DNA of 64,000 bases from the NCBI RefSeq assembly GCF_010435915.1, contig NZ_JAAFZH010000006.1, positions 1-64,000 of the forward strand, written 5' to 3'. This DNA is from Spirosoma terrae. Lineage in GTDB: Bacteria > Bacteroidota > Bacteroidia > Cytophagales > Spirosomataceae. The position numbers and the translations under genes were made by a program. This document shows positions 52,482-60,655 of this stretch, piece after piece. The notes beneath the pieces are model-generated. The model was not told the origin of the DNA. It worked only from the letters and a program-made list of their open reading frames with translations, and did not search any database. Within the stretch, counting starts at the first letter, position 1. Each line of letters begins with the position of its first letter.

Positions 52482-53110
52482 ACAGCAAATAAAGTTAGCT
52501 TGACAAATAGCGGTCTTGATGACCTATCTTCAGCATTTCAAATAATATGCCGAATGGAATCGGGCCCTCATCTTTGTAGCTGAACCTATTTTATTGTTTA
52601 CTTTTTTGTCGATTTACAAACTTTAAAATGCAAAATTCAGCTATTACTCACCTTAACACTAGTAACGGCGCCCCTAACAAAGTTCATGCCATTGGCAAAC
52701 CAACTCTTACATATTTATCAGTACGCTGTAAGTAGTCGATTCAGGCTCACCTAAAAACATCCAATTGAAGACTAGCTTATACAAGCCGACAGGTTTTTAG
52801 CCCACCACATATTGGGTCATTGACTACCTACTATACTACTCTCCCATCTGTCCAACAGCGTACCAGTTGAGCTACGCATCGGCAGAAGCTGGGGCCGCCT
52901 TCAGACGCTACGTATAGTAAGCAAAAAGGTTGTCAAAGACAGCAGGATGCTACCTATGACAACCTTGTTAAACGGTCCGGCTACGTTATAGTAATAAGCC
53001 GATTATTGAGCGCAAAAAGAACGGATTGATCGGTGGAAATCGGATACCTGTAAGTACCGTAGTCAGTTTCCATAACGACTTACCGAAATCAATCAGCTAT
53101 GGCCGGTATT
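52482..53110. other. Intergenic stretch upstream of the adhesin gene
   Basis: About 630 bases with no gene seen. It contains a tRNA-D-arm-like segment (52845-52880, minus strand) and a 10-bp hairpin AAGGTTGTCA/TGACAACCTT (52926-52966). The promoter region of the adhesin should be here; a TAACTTTA box on the minus strand lies near 52496. Confidence 0.5.
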
Positions 53111-53269
53111 TCAGCTCTGTTTGGTATGTTTCTCTCTACGACAACGTTCGGAACAGTAGATTACCTCATCCCATACTTTTTCCCATTTTTTCCGCCACGA
53201 AAACGGACGTTGACAAACAGGGCACATTTTTTCGGGTAGAGTCGACTTTTTATATGATTTCTTTTCCAT
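53111..53269 (-). CDS. DUF2256-family small zinc-finger protein
   Basis: A 52-residue gene below the usual length cut-off. It reads [19 protein letters not shown] and goes on with [19 protein letters not shown] and ERCRREK, a clear match to DUF2256: CPVC (Cys16, Cys19) and YCSERC (Cys39, Cys43) with the conserved SWRKKW. The four cysteines should bind zinc. Function unknown. Its start lies 13 bases after the SDR stop on the same strand, so the two genes probably form an operon; DUF2256 genes are often found next to photolyase or SDR genes. Confidence 0.9.
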   Translation of the reverse strand: MEKKSYKKSTLPEKMCPVCQRPFSWRKKWEKVWDEVIYCSERCRREKHTKQS

Positions 53270-53282
53270 ACATATCACCCTT

Positions 53283-54011
53283 CTACCCTTTTACCCGCAA
53301 GGTACTTCGCCCACCATCGACGGGAAAAATTTGTCCGGTGATCCATGATGCATCTGGCGACAAAAGAAATTCGGCTACGGCTGCCGAATCGCTGGCCGAA
53401 CCTAGCCTGGCAATCGGGTGCATTTTTTCGATAGCCTCCCGCATGGTCGGTGATGAAGTCAGGGGTTTAGCAATTGCCGTATCGGTCAGACTGGGGGCAA
53501 TAACGTTAACCCGAACATAGCTCGACCATTCGGCGGCCAGCGACTTAGCCAGTCCTTCCACAGCGGCCTTGGCGGTACTGATCACCGTATGATTGGCGAA
53601 TCCGCTTTGCGCGGCAATGGACGAGAACAGCACAACACTCCCCTGCCCTGCCTTGAGCGATTTTTCCAGCACTTGCAGCATACGAACAGCCCCCAGCACA
53701 TTCAGCTCATAGGCTCTAAGAAAGTTTTCTGTTCTGGCCGATTTAAGCGGCATCAGATCGATAGAACCAATGCAATACGCGAAACCATGCAACGGACTAT
53801 CTGCCGAAAAGTCAGCAAGCCCCTTCGCTACGCTGTTCTGATCGGTAACATCCAGCTGCCGTATTTCCTTAACCAGCGATCGACAATCATCCGACGCCTG
53901 ATCGGGATGACGCATGGTTGCGATAACCTCGTTCCCGGCTTTAGCGAGCCGTATGGCTAAATCCTCACCAATGCCGCCATGCGCACCAGCAATAAGAAAG
54001 CGTTTTTTCAT
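53283..54011 (-). CDS. SDR-family oxidoreductase
   Basis: 242 residues from the ATG at 54011. The cofactor loop is GAHGGIG, then a Ser in [12 protein letters not shown]. The usual YxxxK is replaced by [12 protein letters not shown], in which the Tyr is a Thr or Ser, so activity may be altered. The C-terminus ([18 protein letters not shown]) is classical. DUF2256 lies 13 bases downstream on the same strand. Confidence 0.86.
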   Translation of the reverse strand: MKKRFLIAGAHGGIGEDLAIRLAKAGNEVIATMRHPDQASDDCRSLVKEIRQLDVTDQNSVAKGLADFSADSPLHGFAYCIGSIDLMPLKSARTENFLRAYELNVLGAVRMLQVLEKSLKAGQGSVVLFSSIAAQSGFANHTVISTAKAAVEGLAKSLAAEWSSYVRVNVIAPSLTDTAIAKPLTSSPTMREAIEKMHPIARLGSASDSAAVAEFLLSPDASWITGQIFPVDGGRSTLRVKG

Positions 54012-54101
54012 AGTAGTACCCAGATAAAATTTACTCAGAGCCGACTGCGGCCAGCAACCCATTGGCAACGGCTTGTGTATTGGGTTTGTTCGGGAAAAAG
54101 T

Positions 54102-54140
54102 AGAGCCTGTTATCCGTTAATTTAACGGGTAACAGGCTCT
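54102..54140 (-). terminator. Terminator of the NIPSNAP operon
   Basis: A 19-bp nearly perfect stem (one wobble), arms 54102-54120 and 54122-54140, 20 bases past the NIPSNAP stop codon on the minus strand. Confidence 0.75.
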
Positions 54141-54160
54141 TTTCTAGTACGCACTACATG

Positions 54161-54964
54161 CTAAATCTGCGAAAAGGCTGCGGGGACCAAAAACAGCCGA
54201 TTGATGTTCGATATAATACGGGCGTCTGTAAACTCCGGCACGGAGCTGATCTTTTTCCACGCTGGATCGCTGCCAAAGGTCTTCCAGTTCTGATCATGCT
54301 CTTCCATGTTGTCGAATGTCAGCATATAGGTCAGATTGGGGCGAAACGGGCCAATGAGCGTTTCGCCAAAGAATACGGGAGTTAGTCCTACTCGTTTGAA
54401 AATCGCGATTTCACCACCCTCGTTAAACATCTCTATTTTTTTCTTGCCAGCCGTTTCGCTATGGCTCTCATAGCGACGCAGTTCGAAAATACGAGCCTTT
54501 TTCTCGGGCACGTCCAGCTTAGGCATGAGTTTGAACGCCTTCAGCAACGAGCTTTCGATACGTTCATAAACAGGTGCGGTAGCTTCCGCCTGTAAGTATT
54601 CCGCACCAGCCTGCGTATACGTAGCATCATTGGCGAGCTTATCAGCGACAGAAAAGTAATCGTCGAGCGAATTAAACGGAATCAAAACAACCAGCTTCGT
54701 GAATCCCTGTGGCAGGTATTCGGTAAACACACCAATCGTTTTGCTTCCCAGCCGATTAAGCGCCGGAATGGCTGCCTGCTGAAAATAGGTTTCGACCGCT
54801 TTCCGTTGCCGATTGTTTTTCAGGGTGTAAATCCGTAGTTCATAAAATTCGGGATTTACGTTTTGTTGAGACTCGGCAGCCGCCGAGGTTTGACTAATCG
54901 GAGCCATAAGCCCCGCGAAGGCACTGGTTACAAAAGAGGATTTTACGAACGTACGTCTTTTCAT
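54161..54964 (-). CDS. Exported NIPSNAP-family protein
   Basis: 267 residues. An RR-containing signal (MKRRTFVKSSFVTSAFAGL) suggests Tat export. Two ferredoxin-like NIPSNAP halves follow: FYELRIYTLKNNRQRKAVETYF and RIFELRRYESHSETAGKKKIEMF, with FGETLIGPFRPNLTYMLTF. Bacterial NIPSNAP proteins lack a settled function. It sits 78 bases after the isomerase gene and is probably the last gene of the DUF1080/isomerase operon. Confidence 0.88.
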   Translation of the reverse strand: MKRRTFVKSSFVTSAFAGLMAPISQTSAAAESQQNVNPEFYELRIYTLKNNRQRKAVETYFQQAAIPALNRLGSKTIGVFTEYLPQGFTKLVVLIPFNSLDDYFSVADKLANDATYTQAGAEYLQAEATAPVYERIESSLLKAFKLMPKLDVPEKKARIFELRRYESHSETAGKKKIEMFNEGGEIAIFKRVGLTPVFFGETLIGPFRPNLTYMLTFDNMEEHDQNWKTFGSDPAWKKISSVPEFTDARIISNINRLFLVPAAFSQI

Positions 54965-55042
54965 CAGAGGATTTATTGACAGAGGGCCAGAATAAGGCCG
55001 GGTTCTGTAAGCATCCCAGCCATTCCCGGCCCTCGTTTTAGG

Positions 55043-56083
55043 TTAGCTCAGAATAGTCCGGCAGTAGTTTACGCATTTTTTCACCTCAGCCACCGAGGTT
55101 GAGCCTTCCGGCACTTTGTATTCCAGTTCGACAGTGGCCGGGAAGGTGTATTTCTGATCGCTCATCAGCTTCAGCACTTCCGTTAATGGCGTATCGCCCT
55201 GGCCCCAGGGCAGATTTCCTTTGCCATGCGCGGGGGTCTGACGGTCTTTGATGTGCATGCTGGCAATACGGGTGTGCTTTTGTTTGATCAGTCCAATTGG
55301 GTCAGGCTGTCCAGCCGCTATATAATGGCCCAAATCGAAATTCATCGCATTGCCGGGCGATTGCGCTAGGGCCGTATCCCAGAACGTCGGGGTTTGCTGC
55401 TCATGGCCATGGTAGCCAACCCGGATGCCGTGTTTCTCAGCCATTTTACCCAGTTTCAGGGTATGCGCATCGTTGGCCGGATGTTCGAGCGTAACCTGGT
55501 TAGCGCCCAGCACTTTGGCCGCCTGCATGCCGTAGTTGATTTCGGCATCGGAGTTCTGCATACCAAAGGCGTCGGGCTTAAAGCCATAAATCTGAATACC
55601 CGCCTGGTTATACATCTTTTTCAGTTGCTCGAACTTACTCATCGACGCCGATTGCCGCCACTTGGCTACCTCCTGCCGATAGGCTTTCTGCTGGGTTTCC
55701 AGCTCCGTCAGGGTTTTCTGTTCGTCTTCGGTTAAGGGCTGGTTGTCGCGTTTTTTGCGCATCAGCGGAAACATCACCTTCATATCGACCGAATTCTTCG
55801 GAGCCCCCGCAAACGATTCGGCAGGTCCGCCCATAAGCTCAATGGCGTTGATACCGCTATCGAGAATATATTGCAGTGTTGCCTCGGCACTCTGGTCGGG
55901 CATATCCCGGTACGAATACGTAATAACCCCAATCTGTACGCCTTTCAGCAATGAATTGGGTTTATCGCCCAGACTACGGATGAGCGCGGGCGCACCAAAA
56001 AGCTTGCTATTGTTGAGTACTACGCCCGACAGAAGCGCAGCCGTAGCGCCCAGAAACTGACGACGTGTTGGTTGATTGTCCAT
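55043..56083 (-). CDS. Exported sugar-phosphate isomerase/epimerase-like TIM-barrel protein
   Basis: 346 residues with a Tat-type signal (TRRQFLGATAALLSG). The xylose-isomerase-like TIM barrel is recognisable (GVITYSYRD, GINAIELMGGP, NQVTLEHPAND, RVGYHGHEQQTP, MNFDLGHYIAAG, IASMHIKDRQ), with metal ligands in EH, HGHE, D and H. It follows DUF1080 by 12 bases. Such pairs act on keto-sugars released from glycosides. Confidence 0.88.
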   Translation of the reverse strand: MDNQPTRRQFLGATAALLSGVVLNNSKLFGAPALIRSLGDKPNSLLKGVQIGVITYSYRDMPDQSAEATLQYILDSGINAIELMGGPAESFAGAPKNSVDMKVMFPLMRKKRDNQPLTEDEQKTLTELETQQKAYRQEVAKWRQSASMSKFEQLKKMYNQAGIQIYGFKPDAFGMQNSDAEINYGMQAAKVLGANQVTLEHPANDAHTLKLGKMAEKHGIRVGYHGHEQQTPTFWDTALAQSPGNAMNFDLGHYIAAGQPDPIGLIKQKHTRIASMHIKDRQTPAHGKGNLPWGQGDTPLTEVLKLMSDQKYTFPATVELEYKVPEGSTSVAEVKKCVNYCRTILS

Positions 56084-56095
56084 GAATCTATATGG

Positions 56096-56824
56096 TTAAA
56101 GGGTCTTCAATTTGATATTGCGGAACCAGACACTGGTATTCCAGTCCTGTAAGCCAATCCGGCCAACAAACTTGCCGTTAGCAAACGGTACACCTTTTTG
56201 GGCTTTGGCCGCCACACGCTTTTTCCAGTCGGCACTCGTTACGTCGTGTTCCTGCACAACGTAGCCATTTATGGAAACGGTTAGCTTATTTTTCTTCAAC
56301 GAAACATCAACTTTATTCCAGCTTCCGAGTGGTTGCGGCTCCTGAATACGCACGTCGGCAATGCCGAATAAATCACCGGAACTGTGTGGGTGCTCCACGG
56401 CTTTCTGGTATAATTTGTCGTCGCCAACCTGAACCTCAAGGGCCGTTGTATAAATCTTCTCATTTTTAGGAGCCTCCTCTACAAAGAAAAAGAAACCACT
56501 GTTGGTGTATTTCTCGATTTTGAATTCCGCTTTAAACTCAAAATCGCCCGAAATAACCGCATCGGTTGCCAGATCGCCCGAATCGCGCGGTTTGTCGGTA
56601 GCCGTTTTAGGTACGTCCAGATGCAGTACCCCTTGCTCTACTTTCCAGGAAGCAGGGGTTCCTTTACCATTATAGCGATGCCAGCCGGCCAGATCACGGC
56701 CATTAAAGAGTAGTTTCCAGCCCTCCTTCTTTTCCTGAGCCGATAACGTATTGATGGCTTGCGCCTGAGCGAATAAGCAGGACAGACACATCAAAAAACT
56801 AAATGCAGAGCGTTTAAAAAACAT
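56096..56824 (-). CDS. DUF1080 / 3-keto-disaccharide hydrolase-like protein
   Basis: 242 residues with a signal peptide (FSFLMCLSCLFAQAQ). The concanavalin-like fold is typical of DUF1080: KLLFNGRDLAGWHRYNGKG, VEQGVLHLD, GDFEFKAEFKIEKYTNSGFFF, and WNKVDVSLKKNKLTVSINGYVV. DUF1080 proteins include 3-keto-glycoside hydrolases. It is the first gene of an operon with a sugar isomerase-like and a NIPSNAP gene. Confidence 0.88.
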   Translation of the reverse strand: MFFKRSAFSFLMCLSCLFAQAQAINTLSAQEKKEGWKLLFNGRDLAGWHRYNGKGTPASWKVEQGVLHLDVPKTATDKPRDSGDLATDAVISGDFEFKAEFKIEKYTNSGFFFFVEEAPKNEKIYTTALEVQVGDDKLYQKAVEHPHSSGDLFGIADVRIQEPQPLGSWNKVDVSLKKNKLTVSINGYVVQEHDVTSADWKKRVAAKAQKGVPFANGKFVGRIGLQDWNTSVWFRNIKLKTL

Positions 56825-57214
56825 AATTACAGGTGATTGAATAGCTATAAGACAACCGTTGCTATAAACTAACTCCTAGGGCTGAAAATACGCGACAAAA
56901 TAACCAAAATGCCCATAGCGGGCAGGCTTCTACCTCCGTCAGTCAGAAAATCAATTTCGTTCTAACTTTAGCCCCCCAATAACGATTTATAGAAAAAATA
57001 GCCAATATTTAGCCATCTTAATGCGAAGTGGCGCATCTTATCCAGACTCCTTGTCCCACTCAATCAATGTTTATGAATACGAGTTTACCTTTTTTTTCGC
57101 CGGTCCCGCCATCTATTCCTCTACTACATACAGAAGGCGCTCTCCCGCCATCAGGTTACCCGATTAGCCAAGTAGATTTACACCATCCATCCGCCTTGAA
57201 GCCAATTATTTGTT
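56825..57214. other. Divergent intergenic region
   Basis: About 390 bases between the DUF1080 operon and the kinase gene. A TAACTTTA box at 56963-56970 could be the kinase promoter. A 65-codon plus-strand frame (57028-57225) is proline-rich and overlaps the kinase start; I reject it. Confidence 0.5.
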
Positions 57215-59743
57215 ATGCCAGCTAGTCATCTAGGGCCGTATTCTTTTTTGCAGGGCGGTGGGGAAATGGGCGAACTCACCCGGCTGTATGACTGGTCGAA
57301 AACAGCAGTAGGATCGCCCGCGTATTGGTCACAAAGTTTACGAACGCTGATCAATATGATGCTGACTTCGCGCTTTCCCATGCTTATTTTCTGGGGCCCC
57401 GAACTCATTACGTTCTATAATGATGCGTTCCGCCCTAGCCTGGGTAACAATGGTAAGCATCCATCGTCGCTGGGTCAGCGCGGAGAAGAAAGCTGGGCCG
57501 AATCCTGGCCGGTTATTGGCCCTATGATCCATACCATTATGGCGGGTGGCGAAGCCGTATGGTTTGAAGATCAGAAGCTGCCTATTTACCGCGATGGCGA
57601 AATGAGCTTTGCCTACTGGACCTACAGCTTCAGCCCGCTTACAGACGATACGGGTTCAGTCAATGGCATACTGGTTACCTGCACCGAAACGACGCAGTCG
57701 GTTCTGAGTCGGGAAAAAGCGGAAGAAGCCCAGCAGCAGGTACTGGCATTCTTTGAGCAGTCGCCCGTAGCGGTGGCCATTATTGACAGAGACGATCTAG
57801 TCTTCCGTATGGCCAATCCCTTCTATGGATTCCTGGTTGGCCGCAAACCGGACGATCTTGTTGGCAAATCATTACTAGACGCACTTCCTGAGCTAGCCGG
57901 GCAAGGGTTCGATCAATTACTGAATCAGGTTGTCAACACCGGAACAGCCTATATTGCCAACGAGGTTGCTGTGGACTTGGTCCGGAATAACAAGTTAGAA
58001 ACCATCTACGTCGATCTCACCTACCAGCCCCGGCGCGATACCAACAATCACATTGTGGGCATTCTGGTGGTTGCTACCGATGTTACGCAACAGGTACTGG
58101 CTCGTAAAAAGATAGAGGAAAGTGAAGCCCGTTTCCGGTCACTTATTACGCAGGCTCCCGTGGCTACGGGCTTATTTATCGGTCGGGAACATATCATTGC
58201 AGAAGCGAACGAGCCCATGATCAACTTCTGGGGCAAAGGAGCTAATGTTGTCGGTAAAACAGTAGCCGAATTACTACCAGAACTACAGACTCAACCCTTC
58301 TTACAGATTCTGGATGAGGTATACACCTCGGGCGTTGCCTACCATGCTACGTCAGACCGCTGCGACTTAGTAATCGATGGTCAACTCCAGACATTCTATT
58401 TCAATTTCACGTATCAGCCTGTTTTTAATGAGCAAGGTGAGGTGTATGGGATACTGAACATGGCAATCGACGTAACGTCCGAGATGGTGATTCAGCAGCA
58501 ACTGCGCGAAAGTGAAGAATCGCTTCGGGGGGCCATTGAGTTAGCCGCACTAGGCACCTGGAGCGTTGACCTGGCAACCCGAATGGTCCAACTCTCTGAT
58601 CGTCATCTCGACCTATTGGGGCTCGATGAACCCGAAATCAGTTTGCAGAATTTATCGCGACTTGTCGCGAATCAAGACCATGAACGGCTCAAGAAAGCCT
58701 TCCTGGATGCTCAACTGCTTGGTTCTGCCGGAAAATTCGATGCTGAGTATTCCATTATCAACGCTAAAACCGGAAAACGCAAAATTGTCCACGCCCTTGG
58801 GAAAGTTCACTTTAATCACGATGGTAACCCAGTTCGGATAGCCGGTACGGTGCAGGACGTTACCATGCAGCGTGAATTACAACTGGAACTGGAAAGCCAG
58901 GTCCAGTTCCGTACGGAAGAACTGGCTGCCACCAACGAAGAGCTGGCTGCTACCAATGAAGAATTAGCCGCCACGAATGAAGAACTGACCGAATCGACCA
59001 GCTTGCTCATACGCTCCAACGAAAACCTGCAAACGTTTGCCTATATCGCCAGCCACGACCTTCAGGAGCCATTACGTAAAATCCAGCAATTCGGTGATTT
59101 GCTCAAAACGCAACTTGCCGATGCAAATGCCGAACAGTTGAATTACCTGGATCGGATGCAGTCGGCCGCTAGCCGAATGTCGATGCTGATTAGAGACTTG
59201 CTTAATTTCTCCCGCATTTCTACCCGTCGTGAACCAAACCGGCGGCTATCGCTTGACGATGTCATGGATAGTGTACTGACTGATCTGGAACTCGTCATTA
59301 CCGAAACCGGTGCTCAGATTGACATCGACAAACTCCCCATCGTATCGGGCGATCCATCGCAGTTAGGGCAGCTTTTCCAGAATCTGCTGAGCAATGCACT
59401 GAAATTTAGCCGGGTCGATTCGGTTGGTAATCCAACTGCTCCTCGGGTTGAGATTCGTTGTCAGCTTACCAAAGCAGACTTTTTGCCATTATCGGTACGG
59501 CCAGGACGATTATCAGCTCACTATTATCGGATCGATATGACGGATAATGGTATCGGCTTCGACGAAAAATATGTAGACCGAATTTTTCAGGTATTTCAGC
59601 GTCTGCACGGACGTAACGAGTTTGCCGGAACGGGCATTGGGCTGGCCATCTGCGAAAAAGTTGTGGCCAATCATGGCGGGGCTATTACGGCTACCAGCCA
59701 ACCAGGAAAAGGCGCTACGTTCACGGTGTATTTACCAGCCTGA
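57215..59743 (+). CDS. Multi-PAS sensor histidine kinase
   Basis: 842 residues, no transmembrane helix, so a cytoplasmic sensor. Four PAS-like sensor modules are visible: about 20-160 (LIFWGPELITFYNDAFRP), 175-290 (VAIIDRDDLVFRMANPFYG), 305-420 and 430-550. A heptad coiled coil (EELAATNEELAATNEELA, about 560-592) links to the HisKA with phospho-His614 (ASHDLQEPLRKI), and the ATPase has NLLSNALKFSR, DNGIGFD and GTGIGLAI. No response regulator gene is adjacent, and no receiver domain is fused. An in-frame TGA at 57197 limits the start to the ATG at 57215. Confidence 0.93.
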   Translation: MPASHLGPYSFLQGGGEMGELTRLYDWSKTAVGSPAYWSQSLRTLINMMLTSRFPMLIFWGPELITFYNDAFRPSLGNNGKHPSSLGQRGEESWAESWPVIGPMIHTIMAGGEAVWFEDQKLPIYRDGEMSFAYWTYSFSPLTDDTGSVNGILVTCTETTQSVLSREKAEEAQQQVLAFFEQSPVAVAIIDRDDLVFRMANPFYGFLVGRKPDDLVGKSLLDALPELAGQGFDQLLNQVVNTGTAYIANEVAVDLVRNNKLETIYVDLTYQPRRDTNNHIVGILVVATDVTQQVLARKKIEESEARFRSLITQAPVATGLFIGREHIIAEANEPMINFWGKGANVVGKTVAELLPELQTQPFLQILDEVYTSGVAYHATSDRCDLVIDGQLQTFYFNFTYQPVFNEQGEVYGILNMAIDVTSEMVIQQQLRESEESLRGAIELAALGTWSVDLATRMVQLSDRHLDLLGLDEPEISLQNLSRLVANQDHERLKKAFLDAQLLGSAGKFDAEYSIINAKTGKRKIVHALGKVHFNHDGNPVRIAGTVQDVTMQRELQLELESQVQFRTEELAATNEELAATNEELAATNEELTESTSLLIRSNENLQTFAYIASHDLQEPLRKIQQFGDLLKTQLADANAEQLNYLDRMQSAASRMSMLIRDLLNFSRISTRREPNRRLSLDDVMDSVLTDLELVITETGAQIDIDKLPIVSGDPSQLGQLFQNLLSNALKFSRVDSVGNPTAPRVEIRCQLTKADFLPLSVRPGRLSAHYYRIDMTDNGIGFDEKYVDRIFQVFQRLHGRNEFAGTGIGLAICEKVVANHGGAITATSQPGKGATFTVYLPA

Positions 59744-60110
59744 ACGCCAACTCCCCATCAAGGTCAGTTGTCTCTACCAACGTAGCAAATCGACATTTCA
59801 CGCTCGGTTTGCTACGTTGGTAAATCTGCGTAACGACCGTCAAACAAATCCATTCGTACGGACTACTTTTCTTCGAATCAGTCTATTTGTCGCTACGTTG
59901 CCAGCCGCACACACAGTCGGTTTAGTCTGGTTACTTTACGGATCGTATTACGTCCGATAACGAACAGCGAAAAATGTCGTAAATACCCCCACGATTGCCG
60001 GTTTTACCCCCTATTCATGCGGGTCAAAAGCGTTACTTTTGATAGGTAATCAAGTAGACAACAACCGCTAAATGACACGCATTCGTTCGCTAAACGCAAC
60101 TTCCAAAACC
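59744..60110. promoter_or_regulatory. Intergenic region with hairpin and doxX promoter
   Basis: About 367 bases. A 15-bp perfect hairpin at 59775-59822 (TACCAACGTAGCAAA/TTTGCTACGTTGGTA) probably terminates the kinase gene. Two TACCCCC boxes start at 59984 and 60005, 21 bases apart, and a full -7 match TACTTTTG lies at 60034-60041, 69 bases before the DoxX ATG. Confidence 0.55.
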
Positions 60111-60512
60111 ATGAAAAAGACAACAATCACGTATTGGATTCTGACCGGTTTATTTGCTTTCGTTATGATTGGCTCGGCCATTCCGAACATCATGGTCAAT
60201 CCGATGTCGGTGCAGGGCTTTAAAGAGATGGGCTACCCAACCTACATCATTCCGTTTCTGGGGTGGGCTAAGTTGCTGGGCAGCATTACCATTCTGGTTC
60301 CGGGCTTTCCGCGCCTTAAAGAATGGGCCTATGCCGGGCTTCTATTTGATTTACTGGGTGCTACGTATTCCGTCGCAAACAGCGGTAAACCTATCGACCA
60401 GTGGGCGCCTATTTTTATCTTTGTGGCGTTGGGTTTTGCATCGTATTATTTCTATCACAAACGGTTAACTGCAACAGCCGAAGCCGGGCAGAACCTCGGC
60501 ATGGCGGTCTGA
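60111..60512 (+). CDS. DoxX-family membrane protein
   Basis: 133 residues from the ATG at 60111; the longer frame adds a poor N-terminus. Four helices fit the DoxX-like fold: TYWILTGLFAFVMIGSAIPNIM, PTYIIPFLGWAKLLGSITIL, WAYAGLLFDLLGATYSVAN, and PIFIFVALGFASYYFYHK. DoxX proteins associate with redox and thiol-stress functions or act as membrane subunits. A promoter with TACCCCC boxes lies upstream. Confidence 0.86.
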   Translation: MKKTTITYWILTGLFAFVMIGSAIPNIMVNPMSVQGFKEMGYPTYIIPFLGWAKLLGSITILVPGFPRLKEWAYAGLLFDLLGATYSVANSGKPIDQWAPIFIFVALGFASYYFYHKRLTATAEAGQNLGMAV

Positions 60513-60529
60513 ATCGATTGAACACATCA

Positions 60530-60632
60530 ACAAAGTTATTACCCACAGAGGCACAAAGATCCCTACGTTTTTCGCTTCTATAAAGAAGCGGGTTCTCAGT
60601 GATCTTTGTGCCTCTGTGGGTAATAACTTTGT
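60530..60632. repeat. 32-bp perfect inverted repeat (CACAGAGGCACAAAG family)
   Basis: Arms 60530-60561 and 60601-60632 are perfectly complementary over 32 bases, with a 39-base loop holding a nested hairpin (CGCTTC/GAAGCG). It lies between the convergent DoxX and dehydrogenase genes and could terminate both. A decayed relative is at 4350-4376. Confidence 0.85.
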
Positions 60633-60655
60633 CTTACTACGTATCAGTCCAGTGT

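Noticed and set aside
53026..53520. 164-codon plus-strand frame
   Set aside because: Antisense to the DUF2256 and SDR genes, which are clearly real; the peptide has no protein-like features.
57028..57225. 65-codon proline-rich frame before the kinase
   Set aside because: Overlaps the kinase start, no signal or family, composition unlike its neighbours.
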